From: an uncultured Opitutia bacterium
Lineage (GTDB): Bacteria; Verrucomicrobiota; Verrucomicrobiia; Opitutales; Opitutaceae
Direction of reading: 5' to 3'
Assembly (NCBI GenBank): GCA_903855985.1
Contig: CAIOAO010000107.1
Location: 56,870 to 120,869, forward strand
Length of the DNA: 64,000 bases
The translations under genes and the position numbers were made by a program. This document shows, one piece after another, positions 55,200 through 62,517 of this stretch. The notes under the pieces are model-generated. The model did not search any database. It had not been told where the DNA came from and saw nothing but the letters and a program-made list of their open reading frames with translations. Numbering within the stretch: position 1 is the stretch's first letter; each line of letters begins with the position of its first letter.

Positions 55200-55236
55200 G
55201 GGCACGTGCGCCTGAGATCGCGTACGTGCCCCTTTT
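55200..55236 (+). terminator. intrinsic terminator after the TonB receptor
   Basis: GGGCACGTGCGC and GCGTACGTGCCC form a 12-bp stem with one G-U pair and an 8-nt loop, followed by CTTTT. It sits 22 bp after the receptor stop and before UroD2. It would lower, not necessarily abolish, read-through, giving more receptor than enzyme. Confidence 0.75.
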
Positions 55237-55266
55237 CGTGCCCTGATTTGACCGGCAGTCTCCCCG

Positions 55267-56415
55267 ATGTTCACCGCCCGCACCAGGCTTGCCGACGCCA
55301 TGCGCTTGGAGCGGCCGGATCGCGTGCCGCTGATGTGCCAGCCGTCGCTGGGCTTCGTGCTCCGGCAGCAGCCGCAGCTCGACCCGATCGATGTCTGGCA
55401 CAATCACGACGGCGCCCTGAGCCGGGGATACTGCGAGATCAGCCGACGGTTTGGCTTTGACGGGGTGCTGATCCCGGCGGTCGGTGCGGCGCCGCTCGAC
55501 GAAACCACGGTCCTCCGCATCGACCGGGCCAATGCGGAAGGCCCGGTGGTGCATTTCCGCAACGGGGACAGCTGTGTCTACTGCCGCAACGACTTGCCCC
55601 GCTATACCCACGCCACGCCCCCGGAAGTGGCGATCGAGAACCTCGATCCCATGGCCGTGGCCGACCGGCTGGCCTATCATCCGCCCTCGACGCACCTGCG
55701 CATGCAGATCACGAAGGACCCGGGCGGCCGGGTGGCTGAGATTGTGCAGGCGCGAAAGATCATGGGGCCGGACGTCTCCATCCACGGCTCACTTTACGCG
55801 CCGGAGGACTACCTGATCGATCTGCTCGGAACGGATGGGGCGATGGTCGCACTGCTGACCGAACCCGGGAGGTGCCAGGCGCTGCTGGCACGGTTTGCGC
55901 GTGCGGTGGCCGGACATGCGCTCGAGCAGGCCGCCGCCGGTGCGGATGCGCTGAATGTCTCCGCTCCCTGGGCCGGACAGAGCTTCGTTTCGCCCTCCCT
56001 ATATCGCACCCTGATCGCGCCGGCCCAGGCGGTGCTCGTGTCCGCCGCCCGGGCGGGCGGGGTGCCATCCTACTGCCACACCTGCGGGGCGATCGATGAC
56101 CGCCTGGAGGCGATCATCGACACCGGCTTTGATGGCATTGAGTGCCTCGACCCACCGCCGCTGGGCAATGTTGAGTTGGCCGACGCGGTGCGCCGGATTG
56201 GCGACCGGGCCTTTATCAAGGGGAACATCGATCCGGTGCACACGCTGCTGCTCGGCACTCCGGACCAGATTCGCGCGGACGTCATCGGAAGGCTGGAGGT
56301 CGGCATGTCCGCGGCCGGATTCATCCTGAGCACGGCCTGTGCAATCGCCCCCGAAACGCCGGCGGCGCATGTGGAGCTTCTTCACGGGTTGGTCGAACGG
56401 TACGGCAGATACTGA
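55267..56415 (+). CDS. uroporphyrinogen decarboxylase-family protein 2 (zinc methyltransferase-like)
   Basis: A 382-residue UroD-superfamily protein, clearly different from UroD1 and UroD3. It alone keeps the complete zinc motif of the MtaA/MtbA methyltransferases: H271-T-C273 (YCHTCGAI), 84 residues, then C358 (LSTACAIAPETP). This supports a thiol- or corrinoid-linked methyl transfer, although no corrinoid protein gene is in the window. The N-terminus has CxxC-like cysteines (SCVYC, 103-106) of unknown role. It is 23 bp upstream of the putative glycosidase. Confidence 0.85.
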   Translation: MFTARTRLADAMRLERPDRVPLMCQPSLGFVLRQQPQLDPIDVWHNHDGALSRGYCEISRRFGFDGVLIPAVGAAPLDETTVLRIDRANAEGPVVHFRNGDSCVYCRNDLPRYTHATPPEVAIENLDPMAVADRLAYHPPSTHLRMQITKDPGGRVAEIVQARKIMGPDVSIHGSLYAPEDYLIDLLGTDGAMVALLTEPGRCQALLARFARAVAGHALEQAAAGADALNVSAPWAGQSFVSPSLYRTLIAPAQAVLVSAARAGGVPSYCHTCGAIDDRLEAIIDTGFDGIECLDPPPLGNVELADAVRRIGDRAFIKGNIDPVHTLLLGTPDQIRADVIGRLEVGMSAAGFILSTACAIAPETPAAHVELLHGLVERYGRY

Positions 56416-56438
56416 GAATTGGCGGCCCCGCATCCCAC

Positions 56439-58241
56439 ATGGAAACAACCCTGCACTTGCCGCAACACCCGATCCGCTGGCAGCGGGCCAAACGCTCGGC
56501 GCGCTACGAAAATGCTTGGTGCGGGGACGTGCCCCTCGTGTCCCGCGGTCATGCGGGCCTGGTGACGGTCACCAGCGGCCGCGGCGATCGATGGCCTGAT
56601 CCCTCGCTCAGTTTTGAACCGAACTATCTTCCCGGTCTGCCGGCGACGGTCCGGCAGAAGGTCCGTCAGCGGCTCCGCCGCGGCACGACGGCGCGGGATG
56701 TCCTGGAGACGGAGGTAACGCTGGTGAATCGTGGCAAGCAGGCGCTTCCCGTGCTGCTCGATTTTTCCAGCTCCGCCCATCCCGGCCTTGGCCGAACGCA
56801 CGAGCGGGTGCAGCTGCCGCTCACGGCCGCCGGCCTGGCCACGCACTGGGCCATCAAGGAGGTCATCGCGGAGAATCCATTTCTGGAAGCCGATCAGCAC
56901 TTGGGCGTGCCCGGGGAGAATGCCGGGTCCTGGTCCTGCCACTACCTTGAGCCGCGCGCCAGCGGCTGTGCCGAGATCAAGACGCGCGCGCCCCTGCTGA
57001 TTCCTTTGGTCCAGCTCACGCAAGCGGCGACGGCGCTCCGCCTGAGCTTCTTCACCATGGCGGGCCGGGCGTGGCGAATGGTGTTTGCCGGCAATATGTG
57101 CGGCGCCGGTGGCTGCAGTTTCGGCACGCACTTTCTTCTCCAGCCGGGCGAGACGGTCGTGGAACGCTTCTGGATTTACGCCCACTACGGATCGGCGGAA
57201 GACGCGTGGCGCACGTTCCATTCGCTCGCGCACCGTCGGCCCGCCGCCGTCCGCTGGCTCCGGGACACCAAGGTGCACTACTACGATTTCCTGTCGCCGG
57301 CCTCGCTCCAGGGCCGGCGCGGCCTGGGATTCGATGAAGACTGCAAGCGCTTTCGGCAGTTCGGAGTCGGGATGGCGACCCAACACGGCTACTACCCGTT
57401 CATGGGAGACTACGTTCATCCGAACCGGCGACGATGGACGGCCATGGCCTCGGATCGCTTTGGAGGATTCGCGATGTCGCTGGACCTCATGCGAAAGAGA
57501 ATTGCCCGCACGCGGGTGCAGGGCGCGCGGGCCGCCGTGTATATGCATGCCAGCGGCCTGGACTCGGCGTCCCCGTGCGCAGCGAGCCTGCACCATGCGA
57601 TAGCCTACGACAGCAACCACCAGCCGCTGGAGCTGACCTACTGGCGGGGGCCGGATACGGTCGGAACGCTGTGGCACATGTCGATGGCTGCGTCCGCCTG
57701 GCGAGAGCATCTGCTGCAGCAGGCCGAGTGGATCATGGATCTGCTCGACCCCGATGCGCTGCTGGTGGATGAGACTTTTTCCGGCGTCGGGCATGATTTT
57801 CACCCGAACCGCAATTGCGCGCTCTCCCCCGGGGCGATTGAATTCTATCAGGCGCTCCGGCGAGTGGTCCACCGCCACGGCCCGGAGAAGGCCCTGCTGA
57901 CGAGCGACTGTTCGCTGGCCAGCTTTGTGTTATGGGCGGATGGCGAAGCAGGGGATCACGCCTATGCCAACCTGCTGGGTCATCCTTTGTACCGAAAAAG
58001 CCCCGTCCGCTATCTGGCGGCCCTGGGCGGTCGGCCGTGGATCCCGTGCGCCTGGCAATACACCGGCTTCTGGCCTGAACAAACGGAACTGGCGAGGGCG
58101 ACAGGCTGCGGGGTGGGACTCTCCGGCGGCTGGATCGAGTACACGGGTCTGACGCGCCTGCCCGTGCACCTTGAGCGTCAGATCCTCGGGGACATCCGCG
58201 ATCTGACTGGCGACCGGCCCAGGCACTCTCCCCGTGCCTAG
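56439..58241 (+). CDS. putative TIM-barrel glycosidase, family not recognised
   Basis: A 600-residue protein with no signal peptide. The first ~260 residues look like a beta-sandwich (TLVNRGKQALPVLLDFSSS, LLQPGETVVERFWIYAHYG). The rest has TIM-barrel-style strands: GVGMATQHGYYPFMGDYV, ARAAVYMHASGLDSA, DALLVDETFSGVGHDF and KALLTSDCSLASFVLWADG. The Asp/Glu in LLVDETF and TSDC are candidates for catalytic acids. The arrangement (N-terminal sandwich then barrel) is like GH31/36/97-type alpha-glycosidases or melibiase-like proteins, but no family motif is firm. It is located between two UroD genes and is likely part of the same pathway. Confidence 0.6.
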   Translation: METTLHLPQHPIRWQRAKRSARYENAWCGDVPLVSRGHAGLVTVTSGRGDRWPDPSLSFEPNYLPGLPATVRQKVRQRLRRGTTARDVLETEVTLVNRGKQALPVLLDFSSSAHPGLGRTHERVQLPLTAAGLATHWAIKEVIAENPFLEADQHLGVPGENAGSWSCHYLEPRASGCAEIKTRAPLLIPLVQLTQAATALRLSFFTMAGRAWRMVFAGNMCGAGGCSFGTHFLLQPGETVVERFWIYAHYGSAEDAWRTFHSLAHRRPAAVRWLRDTKVHYYDFLSPASLQGRRGLGFDEDCKRFRQFGVGMATQHGYYPFMGDYVHPNRRRWTAMASDRFGGFAMSLDLMRKRIARTRVQGARAAVYMHASGLDSASPCAASLHHAIAYDSNHQPLELTYWRGPDTVGTLWHMSMAASAWREHLLQQAEWIMDLLDPDALLVDETFSGVGHDFHPNRNCALSPGAIEFYQALRRVVHRHGPEKALLTSDCSLASFVLWADGEAGDHAYANLLGHPLYRKSPVRYLAALGGRPWIPCAWQYTGFWPEQTELARATGCGVGLSGGWIEYTGLTRLPVHLERQILGDIRDLTGDRPRHSPRA

Positions 58242-58277
58242 GAGCAATCGCATTCACCCGAGGAAACGGCTTTTCCC

Positions 58278-59336
58278 ATGACACCCCGCGATCGCATCCT
58301 CATCGCCGCCCGCCGCGGCAAACCTGATCGGGTTCCGCTTGATATCTGGATGACGCCTGAAGTGAGAGAGCGTCTCCTGGCCCACTTTGGCGTGGCCACG
58401 GACCCCGAGCTCTGGGCCAAGCTGCACGTGGACAAAATTGTCGGCGTCAGCCCGCTCTACGTGGGCCCCCCGGCCAGGCAGCTTCCGGGCGGCATCCGGC
58501 AGGAGCCCCCTTGGTGGATGAGCATGCGGGAAATCGACTACGGCACCGGCCGCTATTCGGATCCCGTCGGCTGGGCGCTCAAGGATGCCACGACGATGGC
58601 CGAGCTGGAGGCCTTCCAGTGGCCAAGCGCCGATTGGTACGATTTCTCCACGATCGAGGCCCAGTGCGATGCCTGGCCGGAACACGCGATCGAGGGGTGT
58701 TACGTGGCCCCTTTCTACTGGTACAACCATGTGCGGGGGCTGGAGCAGAGCTGCGTTGACTTGCTCGCCGAGCCCGAGATCACGGAGTACATCCTGGACC
58801 GGATCACCCGCTTTTGCTGGGAGTATGCCAATCGCTTCTTTGAGGCGGGCCGGGGCAAAATCCACATCACGCAGGTGACCGACGACTACGGCTCGCAGCA
58901 CGACCTGATGATCAGCGTCGAGTGCTACCGGCGCTGGTTCAAGCCGCTCCAGAAGCGGTTCACTGACCTCGCGCATCAGGCAGGCGCGCTCGTCATGCAC
59001 CACGACGACGGGGCCATCCGCCGGATCATCCCCGATTTTGTCGAACTGGGCGTCGACATCCTCAACCCCATCCAGCACGTCTGCCCCGGGATGGGCATGC
59101 GGGAACTCAAGCGCGATTTCGGGCGGGACCTGTGCTTTCACGGGGCCGTGGACAACCAGGATGTGCTTCCCCACGGCAGCCCCGAGGATGTACGGCGCGA
59201 GGTGCGCGACTGCCTGAGCCAACTGGGCGCAGGCGGCGGATATATCCTTGCTCCTTGCCACAACCTACAGCCGGTGACGCCGACCGAGAATATCGTCGCG
59301 ATGTACGAAACCGCGTGGGCCGAGGGTTGGTACTAG
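58278..59336 (+). CDS. uroporphyrinogen decarboxylase-family protein 3
   Basis: A 352-residue UroD-superfamily protein, starting MTPRDRILIAARRGKPDRVPLD, the usual opening of non-HemE members. At the zinc positions it has H241-H-D243-D (VMHHDDGAI) and C327-H328 (LAPCHNLQPVTP). So Asp replaces the first Cys and His the second, and a different metal or none is expected. It follows the putative glycosidase by 36 bp. Its stop codon overlaps the dead rhaT fragment on the other strand. Confidence 0.84.
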   Translation: MTPRDRILIAARRGKPDRVPLDIWMTPEVRERLLAHFGVATDPELWAKLHVDKIVGVSPLYVGPPARQLPGGIRQEPPWWMSMREIDYGTGRYSDPVGWALKDATTMAELEAFQWPSADWYDFSTIEAQCDAWPEHAIEGCYVAPFYWYNHVRGLEQSCVDLLAEPEITEYILDRITRFCWEYANRFFEAGRGKIHITQVTDDYGSQHDLMISVECYRRWFKPLQKRFTDLAHQAGALVMHHDDGAIRRIIPDFVELGVDILNPIQHVCPGMGMRELKRDFGRDLCFHGAVDNQDVLPHGSPEDVRREVRDCLSQLGAGGGYILAPCHNLQPVTPTENIVAMYETAWAEGWY

Positions 59337-59770
59337 GCCGCCAGGCCCTGCGCTCGCGCCCAGCCACAGATGCCGATGCCGACGGCGCCAATCAGGATGC
59401 CGCCGATCACCCAGCCGCCGTCGTGCCCGGCGAGCGTCGAACCGAGGCGTGCGGCCACGAGCGGCGGGAGCAGCGTGCCAAGCACGTTGGAGAGTCTGAC
59501 GGCGATGGAGTAGGTTAGGGCGAAAACGAGGTGGCGAATCGCGATTCCAAAGGAAATGCCGCCAATACCATAGAGCGCGCCAAGCCCGGGAATGGTGAGC
59601 AGCGCCCCGATGATAGGCAGGAGAAGCCAGCAGAAGGCGGCTTACACGAGCCAGTACGTCTCCCACGACCACCGCCGCACTTTTGTCTGCGGCGTGTAGC
59701 ACAGAGAGGCTCAAAGACCACCGCAGGCGTGAAACATCGTGCCGAAGATGGGGTTGGCGGCAGGGGACAT
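59333..59770 (-). pseudogene. rhaT: rhaT remnant (L-rhamnose/proton symporter, N-terminal part)
   Basis: Reading leftwards from an ATG at 59768-59770, one frame gives NPIFGTMFHACGGL, a TGA stop, CYTPQTKVRRWSWETYWLV, a TAA stop, then GALYGIGGISFGIAIRHL and GGWVIGGILIGAVGIGICGWARAQGLAA before a final TAG. These blocks match RhaT in order (NPI-G-FHA-GG; KV-WSWET-W-V; GALWGIGN-G-MR-L), covering only the first ~145 of ~345 residues. With two internal stops and no C-terminal half, it cannot make a transporter. It shows that this site, or its ancestor, once had a rhamnose uptake gene next to the locus. Confidence 0.8.
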
Positions 59771-59841
59771 GAGGTTGGGTGGATTTTGGAGCCTGCGAGC
59801 GCATAACGCTCAACCTGCGGTACCTTTGGTTGGCTACTCAC

Positions 59842-59877
59842 GGCCCAATGGGCAGTACGATGGCGTTCAACCTGTAG
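59842..59877 (-). repeat. 35-bp element, copy 2 (inverted partner at 44357-44391)
   Basis: The minus-strand text CTACAGGTTGAACGCCATCG then TACTGCCCATTGGGCC matches copy 1 at about 28 of 33 positions. It is 72 bp upstream of the dead rhaT start. The rest of 59771-60190 shows no gene I can support. Confidence 0.55.
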
Positions 59878-60191
59878 AAGAAAGCGGTCCGCCTGCCGCC
59901 CGTCGCCCGGGGTCCGGAGCGCAATCGGGTCGTCCGATCCGAGCGCTCGCCCTGTGGGGGAAATCGCGCTTTGACCCAGAAGTTTAGGGCGTCGGGCCGG
60001 TGCCGTGACTCCAAAAACGAGTGCTGGAGACCAACCAGCCATGCAACGGATACGCGGCAAACCGGGGGTGAGGGTTCGGAGACCAGGAATCCAAGCTGCC
60101 GGCGGCCACTCATGACCCGATCCTTGCTGCCAGCGCGCTAGGTCGGGCTCGCGGAAACCGGGACGCGTCCCGGCTCAGATCCGCCAACAGA

Positions 60192-60223
60192 AAACCCGCA
60201 TGCCATTGAAGGGATGCGGGTTT
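60192..60223 (-). terminator. terminator hairpin downstream of the tRNA 3'-end sequence
   Basis: AAACCCGCAT and ATGCGGGTTT form a 10-bp stem with a 12-nt loop; on the minus strand it is followed by TCTGTT. It comes four bases after the CCA of the tRNA-like sequence at 60228-60243, as expected for the transcription end of a tRNA gene. Confidence 0.7.
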
Positions 60224-60227
60224 AGAG

Positions 60228-60243
60228 TGGTGCCCCCACGGGG
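60228..60243 (-). other. tRNA 3'-end fragment, probable attachment site of an integrated element
   Basis: On the minus strand the text CCCCGTGGGGGCACCA reads as the T-stem 3' strand (CCCCG), the 3' acceptor strand (TGGGGGC), discriminator A and CCA. This fits a tRNA starting GCCCCCA, as many tRNA-Leu do. The T-loop (TTCGA) and everything upstream are missing: the preceding bases are GAGGAAGTGAG. So this is not a tRNA gene but the piece left when an element integrated at the tRNA T-loop. The element would extend to the right, with the intact tRNA at its far end. Confidence 0.5.
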
Positions 60244-60351
60244 CTCACTTCCTCCTATGAGAAATATTTGAGAACAAGAAAACGGACGGAAATCGGACGC
60301 CAATGACCGAATAAGCTCCGTGCTCGGGTAGCTCGGGCTGGGGGAGGAAAG

Positions 60352-60380
60352 GAACGCGCTGGCATTAGACTGGCGCGTTC
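60352..60380 (-). terminator. hairpin after the 60403 gene
   Basis: GAACGCGC and GCGCGTTC are perfect 8-bp arms with a 13-nt loop. On the minus strand the hairpin lies 23 bp after the stop of the next gene and is followed by CTTTCC, a weak T-rich end. Probable intrinsic terminator. Confidence 0.45.
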
Positions 60381-60402
60381 AGCTGGAGCCCACGTCTCCC
60401 GT

Positions 60403-60795
60403 TTATTTCTGTCTGAGTATCTTGGATCTCGTGTAGATGTACGGGCCTTCGCATCCCTCGCAAACACCGCCTTCGCCATGCCGTGAGAAAAACCGTATAG
60501 TTCGGCGATTCTTACCGGGAATACGGTAGGTACAATCGCGGGTCCATCCCGTCTCATCTCCTCTGTTAAAGGCGGCCCGGTTACTCGGCACTTCGGAAAG
60601 GCAAAATGCATCGTTGGAACCAATTTCCACGCCACACGCTTCAAGCAGATCCCTGGGGCCTATTCTGTCGAAGCGGCCCCCTTTGAAATGCACATCGTCC
60701 ACCAAGGCTACGCGGAATTCCTCAGGCGTTGAAAACTCGATAATCGCCTCATCGATAGTATCGAAGGATTTTCGGTGTGGGTAAGAGGTTTTCAT
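60403..60795 (-). CDS. unknown 130-residue protein
   Basis: Begins MKTSYPHRKSFDTIDEAIIE at an ATG in 60793-60795. The sequence is mixed alpha/beta and charged, with a Cys pair near the end (VCEGCEGPYIY). I do not recognise it. The frame is open upstream into another small frame, but composition and the strong internal Met support this start. GC content is lower than in the core genes, consistent with an integrated element. Confidence 0.55.
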   Translation of the reverse strand: MKTSYPHRKSFDTIDEAIIEFSTPEEFRVALVDDVHFKGGRFDRIGPRDLLEACGVEIGSNDAFCLSEVPSNRAAFNRGDETGWTRDCTYRIPGKNRRTIRFFSRHGEGGVCEGCEGPYIYTRSKILRQK

Positions 60796-60832
60796 GGGAA
60801 TAATTAACGGGGCAAAGGGGGCCGTTCCGCTC

Positions 60833-61036
60833 TCAGTCGATTGCTTGTTTAAGCTTGTCGGCATGCTCCCCACGAAGTCCATCGATGCTCCCCAGAGCTT
60901 CGTTGATTCCCCCGGCTTTAAGTGCCGAACGGTAACCTTCCCCTTTCGGGTCGGTGATCCAGTCGTGAGGCTCATCGATTTCAACTTTGGCCGGATAACC
61001 AAGGATCTCAAGATCAACCCCGTTGGTTTCGGCCAT
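60833..61036 (-). CDS. unknown 67-residue acidic protein
   Basis: Begins MAETNGVDLEILGYPAKVEI and ends DKLKQAID; contains DEPHDWITDPKGEGYRSAL. It is acidic and soluble, with natural-looking composition unlike the Arg/Pro-rich shadows of other frames. It lies 37 bp upstream of the previous gene on the same strand, so they may form a two-gene unit such as those common in mobile elements. Function unknown. Confidence 0.5.
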   Translation of the reverse strand: MAETNGVDLEILGYPAKVEIDEPHDWITDPKGEGYRSALKAGGINEALGSIDGLRGEHADKLKQAID

Positions 61037-61041
61037 TTCAT

Positions 61042-61338
61042 AACGGCCCCACAGTCACCTTGGTTGCCGCGCTACTTTCTGCTGTTCCGACTCCTGTCTG
61101 GCTCGGGCATCTCTCCGTCGGGACAGCGTCAACCACAACCGATAGATCAACCTATAACGATATCCCGGACTAACACTCGGGGTGGCTCAAAAACTTGAGG
61201 CCAGTTGCAATAGAGCCATCGGAGTTGAGAATCTCGTAACTCTATGCGGTCGTATGCCGGTTAGTAGCGGTGACGCGGTCATGCGCTCTGGGTTGGTTTC
61301 GCTTGGCAATCCCGTGGTGTAGGCTTGGGCGTGGTCAC
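61042..61338. other. 297-bp gap between divergent small genes
   Basis: Between the 67-residue gene (minus) and the HTH gene (plus). I see no gene or strong repeat here. TTGCAA at about 61204 followed by GAGAAT 16 bp later is a weak promoter candidate for the HTH gene. Confidence 0.3.
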
Positions 61339-61656
61339 ATGGAAACTAACCTTAGCGAATCGGACATCAATCGGATCGCCGCCAGCGTCGTCGACTTAAT
61401 TGCAAGGCGTCTATCATCCCCTGGAGCGGAAGTCTCGCCAGCTACCAAGAGCGGTGGAAATATTGATACACAACTGTCGGAGCGGTTGGCTTACTCGCGC
61501 AAGGAACTCGCGGCCGAATTGAGCATGTCACCGGTTACCCTTTGGCGCCTGGAAGCGAAAGGTCTGATTAAGCCCGTGCCTGGAGTGCGGCATAAGATGT
61601 ACTCTAAGGCCGAGGTTAATCGATTCTTGTCAGGCAAGAGTGTAGGCTGGAAGTGA
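61339..61656 (+). CDS. HTH protein, excisionase/MerR-like
   Basis: A 105-residue protein from the ATG at 61339. Residues 50-100 form a winged HTH: AYSRKELAAELSMSPVTLWRLEAKGLIKPV (quoted in part) and KMYSKAEVNRFL, the pattern of AlpA/Xis-type and HTH_17 proteins (helix-turn-helix then 'RxYxxxEVxxFL'). The N-terminal half is a disordered or coiled dimer region. In this setting it is most likely an excisionase or element regulator. Confidence 0.72.
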   Translation: METNLSESDINRIAASVVDLIARRLSSPGAEVSPATKSGGNIDTQLSERLAYSRKELAAELSMSPVTLWRLEAKGLIKPVPGVRHKMYSKAEVNRFLSGKSVGWK

Positions 61657-61665
61657 AGGACGCGC

Positions 61666-62097
61666 TCACCTCGGCGGCGGTCCCGCGTGCGCTTGCTGCA
61701 CCTCGGTCTTGGCCTGTTCGAGCGTCATCTTCCCGTTCCGCACCTGTGCGGCGAGGTAGTTCTCCCACTGGTCCTTCGCCTTGCCTGCGGCCTTGGGCTG
61801 CGGCTGCAAATTGCTCTTACCGTTCGATCCGCCCAGTTCCAGTGGCACCTTGTGGTCGAGGACGTAGTTTTTGCGTTCGGCTTTCGGAATGCCGTTCTCC
61901 ACGAAGACTTCGCTTTTGAGCGATGACGGTACGTTCCGCGGCTGTTTATCGATGTGAACCTTCGGGGCCGGCGCAGACGATTTACCTGGGGCGCTTGTCG
62001 TGGCGTATTCGTCCGAAGTGGTCGCGCGGTGTTTGCCGTAAGCTAACGGATCGATGAGGAGCGCGAACAGGGCGAGCAGTATCGGAGTGATCCTCAC
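61666..62097 (-). CDS. secreted HNH-type protein
   Basis: A 143-residue protein with a signal peptide (MRITPILLALFALLIDPLAYG) and a Ser/Thr/Pro linker. The last 75 residues have an HNH-like core: YVLDHKVPLELGGSN and SNLQPQ, with Asp-His and the Asn of the third position, as in small secreted HNH nucleases found in many proteobacteria and phages. The second His/Asn of the classic motif is not obvious, and no Cys zinc site exists. It is convergent with the HTH gene, 9 bp apart. Nuclease activity is possible but unproven. Confidence 0.65.
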   Translation of the reverse strand: MRITPILLALFALLIDPLAYGKHRATTSDEYATTSAPGKSSAPAPKVHIDKQPRNVPSSLKSEVFVENGIPKAERKNYVLDHKVPLELGGSNGKSNLQPQPKAAGKAKDQWENYLAAQVRNGKMTLEQAKTEVQQAHAGPPPR

Positions 62098-62517
62098 AAT
62101 TCTCTAGTGCCCGAGTGTGAAACGAGGGGCGAGTCGAAACGGCTAAATTGTCATTCTTCAATATGTACGCACACATTATTTATTATAAAACTTAAGCCCA
62201 AACAGCCCGAGTCGCTTGGCTATCTAATGCGACGAACGCTGCCGAGTGTAAAAATAGTACACATCCTAGATGGTGCGTTAGGTTGTTGCTGCAGTTATAG
62301 TTGCACTACATGCAAGTGATTCCTCTGCAGCAGCCGCATTATGCGCTTGTATTAAACATACCAAAATTTATTTGTACTGTCGGTTTGACATTCTGTATAT
62401 ATTAGAGCCTGAGAGCTTAGGTCTAAATTTATAATATGTGATCTGCTCAGTGCTATACCTAACATTCGAATCTTTCCTGACTGAAATTTAAACAGAAAAT
62501 AATTTGGGGAAACTAAA
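62098..62517. other. AT-rich 420-bp gap
   Basis: This stretch is far more AT-rich than the rest of the window and holds no gene I can support. TTGACA occurs at 62385-62390 but without a well-spaced -10 box. It probably carries the promoter of the next gene. Confidence 0.5.

Noticed and set aside
60228..60300. Complete tRNA gene on the minus strand
   Set aside because: Only the acceptor 3' strand, CCA and T-stem half are present; no T-loop, anticodon arm or D-arm follows.
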